A stretch of 64,000 nucleotides of DNA from an uncultured Massilimicrobiota sp. (GTDB lineage: Bacteria > Bacillota_I > Bacilli_A > Erysipelotrichales > Coprobacillaceae). Under the pieces are notes generated by a model. It saw only the letters and a program-made list of their open reading frames with translations, ran no database searches and was not told the origin of the DNA. The stretch lies in assembly GCA_944325245.1 (NCBI GenBank), contig CALUZM010000001.1, positions 1 through 64,000 of the forward strand. Direction: 5' to 3'. Shown in pieces: positions 46,021 to 53,604 of this stretch. A program made the translations under genes and the position numbers. The stretch's first letter is position 1, and every line of letters begins with the position of its first letter.

Positions 46021-47769
46021 CTATATATCCATATAAATTTCTAAAACAGCACACTCTTGAAGACGTGATTTTCCATATGGTTTAATAGTATACTGACCTG
46101 CTGCTGGAGGGACAAAAACTGCTTCTGCATAATGAATAACAACTGGTTCAAAACTATTATCTAAACTTTCAATAATAGCTTCCTCTCCCTCTACAAGAAC
46201 ATGAATCATAATACAATCATTTGGATCAAAATGTACTGTCTTATTAAACCAATATCTGTTTACTTCCATAGGAGCCTCAAATGGCATTGTTCCGCTTCTT
46301 TCTTTTTTCCATCCATACCCTCTATCTACTTCTTGCTTTTTAGAAATAAATTGGTCTTTAATCATTTGGGTTTGAAATTCCTCTTGAATAACATGTTTTC
46401 CATGATCAATATTAATAGGTCTAGGTTTTCCATCATAATCTAAACGTCCCCAATCCCATAATTTAAATGTTGTAAAGCAAAACATATCTATCTCAAGTGT
46501 TAATGTATTTTTACCAGCAGAGTGAATTGTACCTCCAGGGATAAAGACATGATCATGTTTTTTTACAGGAAAATGATTAATCCACTTTTCATCATCAAAT
46601 TCTCCAGTTTCTTGGGCAGTTTCAAAAGCTGCTACTAACTCATCAAGTTTTACACCATCCTTTGTTCCTAAATAAACCGAACTTTCGTCACAAGTATCTA
46701 ACATATAATAGCTTTCATAATGTCCCCATGATGAATTAAATACTTCTTGAGCATATGCAATCGTGGGATGAACCTGTAGACTAAGATTACCTCCACCCCA
46801 TGTATCTAAGAAATTAACATGCAATGGACATCTATTTCCATAGAGATACCAGATTTTTCTTCCTAATACTTCTTTAGGGTTACATAAAATTAAATCTGTT
46901 GATGGAAATTCAAAAATAGCATTATTCAATTGTGCAGCTACGGCTTGCCAATCCAAAAATCCTGTAATTCCCCATGCTGTATTTTCTAAATCTTTTCCAG
47001 CATTTAAAACTTCTTGACACCAATGTCCACCCCATACTCCTTTCGTAAAAATAGGGATTGGTTTAAATGGACTTGTTGAAAATTTATGTATAATTTCATC
47101 GAAATCTTTTTTTGTTATCATGATAAACTGATTATCTTTATTACAATCAATGACATAATCGCATATTTTATAAATATCTCTTTTATGTTTATCTTGAATT
47201 CTACTTTCTAAAAAATTAAATCTCTTTTCTTTTCTCAAATATTCTTCATCTTCATTATGAGCACCCCAATTTCCTAAACCTTGCTGATATCTATCTTTTA
47301 TTGTTTGATAGCTAATAGAACCATATACTAAGATATCTGGTTGACAAATCGTTTTTGATGCAACACCATAAACAACAATTAAACCTTGAGTGTTTTTTAT
47401 TTTATCTTGTACATCTTTTATCTTGTTAAAATCAAAAAATTCTTCAATAGTTCCTACACTAAATACCCCATTTACACGATCATCTGTAATAAATCTACCA
47501 AACTTTTCTTGAATGATTGATTCATCATACTTAGCTATATCAGAATGAATAATCAATTGAGGTTGTAATGCTTTTGCTATTTTTTCAAATATTTCTTCAT
47601 TAACACCATGATAATAATCAAAACAAATAACAATACGATCCTTTTGAATTAATTTTATTTGAGCATTAATTTCATTAACAATATCAATAAACCCAACTTT
47701 AGCACTTATATTTATATTTTTTTTAGGATACAAATCAAAATTTGGTACTCTATTTTTTATTTCATACAT
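46021..47769 (-). CDS. Two-domain mannose-6-phosphate isomerase-like protein B
   Basis: Paralogue of the following gene along its whole length, about 583 residues: start MYEIKNRVPNFDLYP, the N-terminal domain with IVICFDYYHGVNEEIF and GLIVVYGVASKTI, then the cupin domain with LSLQVHPTIAYAQEVF, YESYYMLDTCDESS, HVFIPGGTIHSAGKNTLTLEI and KLWDWGRLDYDGKPRPINI. I choose the ATG at 47769 because it corresponds to the start of paralogue A; the frame is open with another ATG at 47778. It lies between manA and paralogue A in the PTS operon. Both copies keep the metal ligands, so both are probably active. Confidence 0.8.
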   Translation of the reverse strand: MYEIKNRVPNFDLYPKKNINISAKVGFIDIVNEINAQIKLIQKDRIVICFDYYHGVNEEIFEKIAKALQPQLIIHSDIAKYDESIIQEKFGRFITDDRVNGVFSVGTIEEFFDFNKIKDVQDKIKNTQGLIVVYGVASKTICQPDILVYGSISYQTIKDRYQQGLGNWGAHNEDEEYLRKEKRFNFLESRIQDKHKRDIYKICDYVIDCNKDNQFIMITKKDFDEIIHKFSTSPFKPIPIFTKGVWGGHWCQEVLNAGKDLENTAWGITGFLDWQAVAAQLNNAIFEFPSTDLILCNPKEVLGRKIWYLYGNRCPLHVNFLDTWGGGNLSLQVHPTIAYAQEVFNSSWGHYESYYMLDTCDESSVYLGTKDGVKLDELVAAFETAQETGEFDDEKWINHFPVKKHDHVFIPGGTIHSAGKNTLTLEIDMFCFTTFKLWDWGRLDYDGKPRPINIDHGKHVIQEEFQTQMIKDQFISKKQEVDRGYGWKKERSGTMPFEAPMEVNRYWFNKTVHFDPNDCIMIHVLVEGEEAIIESLDNSFEPVVIHYAEAVFVPPAAGQYTIKPYGKSRLQECAVLEIYMDI

Positions 47770-47793
47770 ATATCTCATCTAACAATTTTAGAG

Positions 47794-48756
47794 TTATCCA
47801 TAGTAAGCCAAAATTGTCATTTCTCCTTTCCACACTAATTTTTTTACATTTGCACTGATTAAGAAAGAATCTCCTGCTTTAAGATAAACATCTTCTATTT
47901 GACCTTCACCATCAATAACAAATGCACCTAGATAAGGTTTTGGCATTGTTAATTCGCCTTCACCTTTGACAACATATTTATAAACTGAAAAATTCTCATT
48001 ATCCGTTAAATTAATCTCTGTTACACCTTGATGATTACGATAACGATAATATGTATCTTGACACTCAAATGGAACTAATATATTATCTTTAGCTTTCTCA
48101 ATATCAAGTTGTCGTGGTTGTCCATTTTTATCTAGACGATCATAATCATAAAAACGATATGTGATAGGACAAGGATTACATACTTCCATAAAAGTTGTTC
48201 CTTTTTGTATAGCATGTAGTGTTCCTGCCTGAATGTTATAAAAAGATTCAGGAAAAATAGGATATCTTTTCAATAAGCCATTCCAATCCTTATTTTGGAT
48301 ATACTCATCTAATTCTTCAAATGTTTTAGCATTATGTCCCATAACTATATCTGAATGAGGCGGACAATCTACAATATACCAGCTCTCACTTTTTCCATGA
48401 CACCCTAAATTTTTTAATGCATATTGTTCTGTAGGATGAACTTGTATACTTAAATCTGCACACGCATGAGCTATTCCCATAGACACAGGTATATGTTCCC
48501 ATTTTAAAGTTGAAGGTGTTCCAAACATTTCTGGGTGTTCTTCATAAAGCTCATTTAATTTTCTTCCTTTATATTCACCATTTAAAATTTCATTAGCATC
48601 TTGTGGTAATCCACTAAATGCACCTAAACCAGTGACTTCATCTATATTCATATTTTTTGGTACATAATTTTCTACATGATAACGATGAACCAATGTCCCG
48701 TCACCCCAAATTGCAGTTGAAAATGTCGGCTTTAAAAATACATATTTTTCATTCAT
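47794..48756 (-). CDS. manA: Mannose-6-phosphate isomerase, class I
   Basis: Interconverts mannose 6-phosphate and fructose 6-phosphate. This is the short 320-residue Bacillota form. It has the zinc site SIQVHPTEQYA, the ESWYIVD segment, FYNIQAGTLHAIQKGTTFMEV and YRFYDYDRLDKNGQPRQLDIEKA. It stands in an operon with a mannose-family PTS, so it should feed the imported sugar into glycolysis. Two longer homologues follow directly downstream. Confidence 0.92.
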   Translation of the reverse strand: MNEKYVFLKPTFSTAIWGDGTLVHRYHVENYVPKNMNIDEVTGLGAFSGLPQDANEILNGEYKGRKLNELYEEHPEMFGTPSTLKWEHIPVSMGIAHACADLSIQVHPTEQYALKNLGCHGKSESWYIVDCPPHSDIVMGHNAKTFEELDEYIQNKDWNGLLKRYPIFPESFYNIQAGTLHAIQKGTTFMEVCNPCPITYRFYDYDRLDKNGQPRQLDIEKAKDNILVPFECQDTYYRYRNHQGVTEINLTDNENFSVYKYVVKGEGELTMPKPYLGAFVIDGEGQIEDVYLKAGDSFLISANVKKLVWKGEMTILAYYG

Positions 48757-48858
48757 AAAAGTATCACCTCTATTTTTATTGTATATTTCAAATTAATAAA
48801 ATGATTGAAACATATTGTATATAAGTAAAAGATTATGCTTTTCTAAATCCTTTTGCTT

Positions 48859-49662
48859 TTAAATTTTATTTTCTAAAATATTAATTGCATCTTTTACATT
48901 TTTAACTCTATATGTTGCTTGTTTCTTGGCATTTTCATGTCCATGCACCATACAAAAGCTCATATGACAAAAACGGAACATTCCTATATCATTTAGACTA
49001 TCACCAATGGCAATAGTATTCTTTTGGGGTATATTATTGAGTTTTAAATATTGATATATACCATGTTCTTTTGTCGCTTGTTGCTGAGTAATATCGTAAC
49101 TATAATCTGATGTTTCTTTACATTGATAATGATTTGTACGACTTAAAATATTTTTTTGATAATCTTCATAAAATTCATGATGTTTTTGTTTATTAGGGAA
49201 AATATAATTTATATGGATAATTTGTTTATAATCATTTTGTATATATTCATCTATAGTTTGAGAAAGAATTTTATTGGGATCATTTTGAAACATAAATGTT
49301 GTATATGAAGATAATTTTCCAAAAATATATTCATTATCAATATTTGTCACTTTAGCATAATCTTTGTACTTATACATACCATGATATATTTCTAAAAATT
49401 GATTATTTGTAAAAGGATATAAGCAGATAACTTTATGATTCATATATATTTCAGCACCATTCCAACCTATACAATCAAAATCAATCGATTTAAATTTTGT
49501 TGTAATATTATTCAAAAAAGTATGATGTCTAGCTGTACATAGTACAAATTTATTTTTATTATTGATCCAACGTTTAATAGCATCAACATCCTCATCTAAT
49601 ACTTCCTTTGTTTTCGGTCTTAATAATGTATCATCCAAATCACAAAATATAATCTGATTCAT
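48859..49662 (-). CDS. HAD-family sugar-phosphate phosphatase
   Basis: 267 residues. Motif I is FCDLDDTLLRPKT, motif II is VLCTARHHTF and motif IV IAIGDSLNDIGMFRF. The cap is of the Cof/sucrose-phosphatase type (C2). It is in the PTS operon between IID and manA; it may recycle a phosphorylated sugar formed by the pathway, but the substrate is not visible. The next gene, manA, is 100 bases away with no terminator between. Confidence 0.85.
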   Translation of the reverse strand: MNQIIFCDLDDTLLRPKTKEVLDEDVDAIKRWINNKNKFVLCTARHHTFLNNITTKFKSIDFDCIGWNGAEIYMNHKVICLYPFTNNQFLEIYHGMYKYKDYAKVTNIDNEYIFGKLSSYTTFMFQNDPNKILSQTIDEYIQNDYKQIIHINYIFPNKQKHHEFYEDYQKNILSRTNHYQCKETSDYSYDITQQQATKEHGIYQYLKLNNIPQKNTIAIGDSLNDIGMFRFCHMSFCMVHGHENAKKQATYRVKNVKDAINILENKI

Positions 49663-49676
49663 ATCATATCCTCACT

Positions 49677-50513
49677 TTAAACAATACCAATAACTCCTAA
49701 CACAATGGCAATCACAAGATAAACACCAATCAATTTAATAGCACTAAACTTTTTAAATTTTAGTAAATAGAATCCTAATAAAACAAGACACATTGGAATA
49801 AACTTTGGAAAAATACCATCTAAGACCTCTTGAAAATTAATAGTGCTATATTCACTTACATATTCAGCAGTAATTGTAAAATTTACATAACTTGCTGTAA
49901 TAGCTCCCACTACAGTTAACCCAAGAACTGACATAGCATCTTGAATTCTAGCCATTTGTTTACCTAATAATTTATTAACTGCTTCACGTCCTGATTTATA
50001 TCCTGACATAAAAGTTATTCTTGAAATTAACATATTAATTCCATATAGTACAGCAACTGCAAATATAGCTCCTAGTACACTTCCATTTGTAGATAAACCA
50101 ATAGCAACGCTTAACACAATTGGTGGAATAGTTGCTTGAGTAATTGCATCACCAATTCCAGCTAAAGGGCCCATAAGTCCGACTTTAATATTTTGAATAA
50201 AATCATCACTAATTTTAGCCCCATTAGCTTTTTCAACTTCCATTGATGCAACAATTCCATTGACAACTGCCCCAACAATATTATTTGTATTATAAAAAAC
50301 TGAATGTCGTTTTAAAGCAGCTACCATTTTTTCTGGTTTATTTTTATAAAATTTCTTAAAAATAGGTAACATGGATAAGGTAAAACCAGGTGCTTGTAAT
50401 CTTTCATACCCAAATACAGTAAGAGCATATTTCCACCATGTCCACCATACTTTATTAACTTCCTTTTTTGTTAATTGCGTTGATTCATTAATAATTTCTT
50501 TTTTTTCACTCAT
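49677..50513 (-). CDS. PTS mannose/fructose/sorbose-family IID component
   Basis: 278-residue membrane subunit of a mannose-family phosphotransferase permease. LTKKEVNKVWWTWW, YERLQAPGFTLSMLPIFKKFY, ALKRHSVFYNTNN, and GLMGPLAGIGDAI are IID signatures. It begins within the stop codon of IIC (ATGA overlap, 50510-50513), with GAGGATGAG before it. Together with IIC it forms the sugar channel. The sugar class (mannose, fructose, sorbose, glucosamine and others) cannot be told from these subunits. Confidence 0.93.
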   Translation of the reverse strand: MSEKKEIINESTQLTKKEVNKVWWTWWKYALTVFGYERLQAPGFTLSMLPIFKKFYKNKPEKMVAALKRHSVFYNTNNIVGAVVNGIVASMEVEKANGAKISDDFIQNIKVGLMGPLAGIGDAITQATIPPIVLSVAIGLSTNGSVLGAIFAVAVLYGINMLISRITFMSGYKSGREAVNKLLGKQMARIQDAMSVLGLTVVGAITASYVNFTITAEYVSEYSTINFQEVLDGIFPKFIPMCLVLLGFYLLKFKKFSAIKLIGVYLVIAIVLGVIGIV

Positions 50514-51313
50514 AATAACTCATCCTCCTCATCATCTTGTATTTCTAAATTATTTTCATTCTTATGATCAGTAAACATATAATACATAACAGCTAAACAT
50601 GCCCCAAACACTGCTGTGGCAACCATATTAAATTGTAAAAATGTAATACACATCATTCCAATAAGGAAGAATATAACAAATTTGTAATCCTTTAATGTAT
50701 AAGTTACTAAAATAGAAATTCCTACTGCTGGTAAAACACCACCTAAGACACTTGCTATATGTAAAACAAGTTCGGGTATTGCAGCCAATAATGAAGAAGC
50801 ATAATTACTACCTAATAAAACAATAGCGAAAGTTATTCCAAATCGTATAACAAAACTTGTTATAGGTGGTAAAACCATATATGCAACCTTCATTCCTTTA
50901 ATATTATTTTGAGCAATGAATTTATCACCTAATTGATAAAATACAGATGCTAAAATTTCATAACCTGTAAATAAGGCTGCTCCCAAAACTCCCACTGTCG
51001 CTGCTAATGTTACTGCTACATTTGCATCTGCACCCGCTAACATTGCCAGTGCTATTGAAGGATATGATACAAAGGCCATATCAGCTGTTGCAACACCACC
51101 GATAAGAACCTGCCCTAAATACATAGCTTGTACAGCTGCTCCAATTGTTGCTCCAGTTACAACATCTCCTAAAATAATGCCTACAATTGTTCCCCCGACA
51201 ATTGGCTTCGACATAGCATCAGAAAAAGCGACTCCTAATGGTTGAGAATTCTCAACACTTCCTAACCAACATGCTACACCTATTAAAAAGGCTTGAAAAA
51301 TACTTACATCCAT
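50510..51313 (-). CDS. PTS mannose/fructose/sorbose-family IIC component
   Basis: 267-residue membrane subunit with about eight helices. It begins MDVSIFQAFLIGVACWLGSV and has QPLGVAFSDAMSKPIVGGTIVGIILGDVVTG-type sequence (for example VGIILGDVVTGATIGA) and IGGVATADMAFVSYPSIALA, typical of the IIC subunit. Its end is translationally coupled to IID through ATGA, which also shows that TGA is read as stop in this genome. Confidence 0.93.
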   Translation of the reverse strand: MDVSIFQAFLIGVACWLGSVENSQPLGVAFSDAMSKPIVGGTIVGIILGDVVTGATIGAAVQAMYLGQVLIGGVATADMAFVSYPSIALAMLAGADANVAVTLAATVGVLGAALFTGYEILASVFYQLGDKFIAQNNIKGMKVAYMVLPPITSFVIRFGITFAIVLLGSNYASSLLAAIPELVLHIASVLGGVLPAVGISILVTYTLKDYKFVIFFLIGMMCITFLQFNMVATAVFGACLAVMYYMFTDHKNENNLEIQDDEEDELL

Positions 51314-51317
51314 AATT

Positions 51318-51806
51318 TTAACCTCCCTTATAATTTGATTGGACTTCTTTAAAAGTTAAACCTTTTTCATCTGGTATCAATTTAAATTGAATATCAATAC
51401 CTTGTGCATTCAAATATTCACAATATTTCATATCATTTGGTGATAAATAAACATTATTATAAACTTTCTCAGTTCCTTCTGCTTTACTTGCTGTTCCAAA
51501 TATAATTTCTTTACCAAAATCTACCCCTTTCTTTTTAAGCAGATAAAGTTGTTCAATTTTCTTTGAAATTAAATAATATTTTTTCTTTCCAGATATGGCT
51601 TTAGGTACTTTTTCTATAGCTTGTTCAACTGTGAAAATATATACTTTTTTACCTAATCCATTTCCTGCATTTATGAAAACTTCTTTTAAAAATGGATCCT
51701 TAGCCAATTCATCATCAACTAATAAAATAATAGCATCACCTTGTCTGACCTTCGTCCACATCAATAAAACTTGTCCATGTATCAAACGGTCGTCCACTCT
51801 TACCAA
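51318..51806 (-). CDS. PTS mannose/fructose/sorbose-family IIB component, disrupted start
   Basis: IIB subunit that takes phosphate from IIA and passes it to the sugar; the phosphorylated His is in VRVDDRLIHGQV near the N-terminus. The rest (162 aa) is normal: VDDELAKDPFLKEVFINA, GKKVYIFTVEQAI, EIIFGTASKAEGTEKVYNNVYLS. The start is odd. The ATG with a good ribosome-binding site (51816-51818; GGAGAGG five bases before it) is followed by TCT and then TGA in the correct frame. The first possible start after it is TTG at 51806, 17 bases from the Shine-Dalgarno sequence. Translation may reinitiate there, otherwise the IIB subunit would be missing. Confidence 0.85.
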   Translation of the reverse strand: MVRVDDRLIHGQVLLMWTKVRQGDAIILLVDDELAKDPFLKEVFINAGNGLGKKVYIFTVEQAIEKVPKAISGKKKYYLISKKIEQLYLLKKKGVDFGKEIIFGTASKAEGTEKVYNNVYLSPNDMKYCEYLNAQGIDIQFKLIPDEKGLTFKEVQSNYKGG

Positions 51807-51851
51807 ACTTCAAGACATAAATTCCTCTCCTTCCTTGTTATGTTATCGTGT

Positions 51852-51903
51852 TGTCATGACATCTTTACATTAATATAATAGCATTACTTTTATAAAAATG
51901 CAA
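51852..51903 (-). promoter_or_regulatory. Internal promoter before PTS IIB with palindrome
   Basis: Minus strand: TTGCAT (51898-51903), 17-bp spacer, TATTAT (51875-51880), then the perfect palindrome TGTCATGACA at 51852-51861 in the leader. It lies in the ~100-base gap between IIA and IIB and could allow separate control. Confidence 0.45.
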
Positions 51904-51907
51904 TGCT

Positions 51908-52300
51908 CTATAAACTACAAATAGAAATTTTTCCTGTGTCCATAATTTGGTTAATTAATTGTTGCGTTTCCATATCTAAATCACATAACATCCCTAGCTC
52001 TATAACCATTGCCAGATTCATTCCTGTTACAAGATATATATTTGAATCCTTATGAGCCAGAATATATCTATAACACTCGTTATATGGAGTGGCATTTGGA
52101 ATATCCGTTACAATAATAATTTCTTTATATTCTTTTTCTAATGTTTCCATTCTTTCAGTTAGTTCTACTCTAAAATTATCAACTCCTTCTTCTGTTAGCG
52201 AACATGTATAAATATTTTCTTTTTTACCTATAATCATCTCACAACTTTCTTTGACACCTTCACACATTGTAGAATGTGTAACTAATAAAATAGCTTTCAT
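51908..52300 (-). CDS. PTS mannose/fructose-family IIA component
   Basis: About 130 residues. The active-site His is in ILLVTHSTMCEG at position 9, the phosphorylation site of mannose-family IIA proteins. IIIVTDIPNATPYNECYRY and LVTGMNLAMVIELG are the usual later motifs. I take the ATG at 52300, with GAGGTGG five bases upstream; the frame opens three codons earlier with GTG. It precedes IIB by about 100 bases. Confidence 0.88.
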   Translation of the reverse strand: MKAILLVTHSTMCEGVKESCEMIIGKKENIYTCSLTEEGVDNFRVELTERMETLEKEYKEIIIVTDIPNATPYNECYRYILAHKDSNIYLVTGMNLAMVIELGMLCDLDMETQQLINQIMDTGKISICSL

Positions 52301-52316
52301 TATTTCCACCTCATCT

Positions 52317-53156
52317 TTAAAAATTCGCTGTATCTGGATAAGATCCTATTTTTCCATGAGTATGACTAAGATTTCTTATTCTTTCAGTATCTTCTTTTGC
52401 TAATTGAAAATCAAAAACTTCTAAATTACTTTTAATTCTTTCATTTGTTACTGATTTAGGTATAGGAATGATTTCATTATCTATGGCGTATCGAATACAA
52501 ATTTGAGCAGGTGTCTTTCTATATTTCTCGGCTATCTTCTGTATAATTGGATCATTCAATACTTGACTTCTTCCCAATGGACTATATGCTTCTAAAACAA
52601 TATTATTTTGACGACAATATGATATTGTTTCTTCATCATAATAATAAGGATGGAACTCTATTTGATTCACCATAATAGGAATCTCTATCTCCTGACTGAG
52701 TTCTTCTAAATGATGTTTCACAAAGTTACTTACTCCAATCGCTTTAATTTTACCTTCTTTATAAAGATATTCCATTGCTTGATAAACTTCAATATTTCTT
52801 TTTTGATAATTATCTCTATAGTCTTTTGGCGCAGGCCAATGAATTAAGTATAAATCAATGTATTCAAGCTGTAATTTATTTAAACTTTCATAAAATGCAT
52901 CAATAGCTTCTTGATAATGACTTACTGTATTCCATAATTTTGTTGTAACAAAAAGCTCATCTCTTGATATATGACTTTGCTTAATTGCTTCACCAATTGC
53001 ACATTCATTCCCATAGCTACTTGCAGTATCAATATGTCTATACCCATAGGAAATAGCTGCTTTCACCGACTCAACAGCAGTATCATAATCATCAATTTTC
53101 CAGGTTCCAAAACCAATACAAGGTATATTCACACCATTATTTAATTGTAAATCCAT
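52317..53156 (-). CDS. Aldo/keto reductase (AKR5-like)
   Basis: 279-residue NADPH-dependent aldo/keto reductase. GFGTWKIDDY, YRHIDTASSYGNE (catalytic Asp and Tyr), VTTKLWNT (Lys), YLIHWPAP (His) and IPIPKSVTNERIKSNLEVFDF (cofactor binding) are all in place. It is the first gene of the nine-gene PTS operon, 16 bases before IIA. In this setting it probably reduces or oxidises a sugar, for example an aldose to an alditol, but the substrate is not shown. Confidence 0.9.
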   Translation of the reverse strand: MDLQLNNGVNIPCIGFGTWKIDDYDTAVESVKAAISYGYRHIDTASSYGNECAIGEAIKQSHISRDELFVTTKLWNTVSHYQEAIDAFYESLNKLQLEYIDLYLIHWPAPKDYRDNYQKRNIEVYQAMEYLYKEGKIKAIGVSNFVKHHLEELSQEIEIPIMVNQIEFHPYYYDEETISYCRQNNIVLEAYSPLGRSQVLNDPIIQKIAEKYRKTPAQICIRYAIDNEIIPIPKSVTNERIKSNLEVFDFQLAKEDTERIRNLSHTHGKIGSYPDTANF

Positions 53157-53174
53157 TATTTCCCTCCTTTATTG

Positions 53175-53224
53175 TAATGATATCATGTCATCATTATATT
53201 AACTCTTGTGTATTTTTTTGTCAA
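53175..53224 (-). promoter_or_regulatory. Promoter and operator of the sugar PTS operon
   Basis: Minus strand: TTGACA (53219-53224), 17-bp spacer, TAATAT (53196-53201). Directly downstream is an inverted repeat TAATGAT-N8-ATCATTA (53175-53196), containing the palindrome ATGATATCAT. A repressor bound here would cover the transcription start. Confidence 0.6.
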
Positions 53225-53381
53225 TATGAAGTGATAAATTATCTAAAATGTTTATCAACAATATTTTTTAACATACAAACTATGAATAAGATTTCATTCT
53301 AAAATTAATAGAAAAATAACTTTAATTGTATCAATATATTTTTCATATCATATACTATATATAGAAATATTCTTATCCGCA

Positions 53382-53410
53382 TTGACCTTACTTTTCATTT
53401 GTAGTATATT
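53382..53410 (+). promoter_or_regulatory. Promoter of the type III antitoxin RNA
   Basis: TTGACC (53382-53387), 17-bp spacer, TATATT (53405-53410). Transcription is expected to start near 53417, just before the repeat array. Confidence 0.65.
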
Positions 53411-53450
53411 ATAAATGAAGAATATTTCAAAAAAAGGATAGAAGTTTGTT

Positions 53451-53559
53451 AAATGGTGCTTCACAGCCGTTAAATGTGGGTTGAAACATTCAGTGCTCCA
53501 CAGCTGAAAATGTGGGTTGAAACATTCAGTGCTCCACAGCTGAAAATGTGGGTTGAAAC
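53451..53559 (+). repeat. Three tandem ~36-nt repeats of the antitoxin RNA
   Basis: Copies at 53451-53487, 53488-53523 and 53524-53559. Copies 2 and 3 are identical; copy 1 shares GTGCTNCACAGC and AAATGTGGGTTGAAAC. No spacers separate them. Confidence 0.95.
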
Positions 53560-53573
53560 TTTTAACAGACTAC

Positions 53574-53585
53574 CTATCCTTTTTT
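53574..53585 (+). terminator. Terminator between antitoxin RNA and toxin gene
   Basis: CTATCCTTTTTT pairs with AAAAAAGGATAG at 53430-53441 on the other side of the repeat array, extended by GTTTGTTAAA / TTTAACAGAC. In ToxIN-type loci a leaky terminator in this place sets the ratio of antitoxin to toxin mRNA. Here no local hairpin exists, only the long-range partner. Confidence 0.6.
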
Positions 53586-53604
53586 ATTTAATCAGGAGGA
53601 TGCT

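Larger units (their letters stand above)
53417..53585 (+). ncRNA. ToxI-like antitoxin RNA (type III toxin-antitoxin)
   Basis: RNA antitoxin made of tandem repeats that, in this class, is cut by the toxin into ~36-nt pseudoknots which inhibit it. Three copies are present: 53451-53487 (37 nt, divergent), 53488-53523 and 53524-53559 (36 nt, identical). Each folds as an H-type pseudoknot: stem 1 TTCAG/CTGAA with stem 2 CCACA/TGTGG, where the first strand of stem 2 lies in the loop of stem 1. In the first copy stem 1 is AATGG/CCGTT, so both sides changed together. Outer arms (53429-53453 and 53561-53585) pair to form a long-range terminator-like stem. ToxI has 5.5 repeats of 36 nt, antiQ about 2.8, so three is in range. 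Confidence 0.85.

Noticed and set aside
51807-51818. TGA read as tryptophan (alternative genetic code)
   Set aside because: TGA is a clear stop elsewhere, for example at the IIC/IID ATGA overlap (50510-50513), and Trp is encoded by TGG.
53451-53559. CRISPR array (36-nt repeats ending GTTGAAAC)
   Set aside because: The repeats are contiguous with no spacers, only three copies exist, there are no cas genes, and a ToxN-like gene follows.
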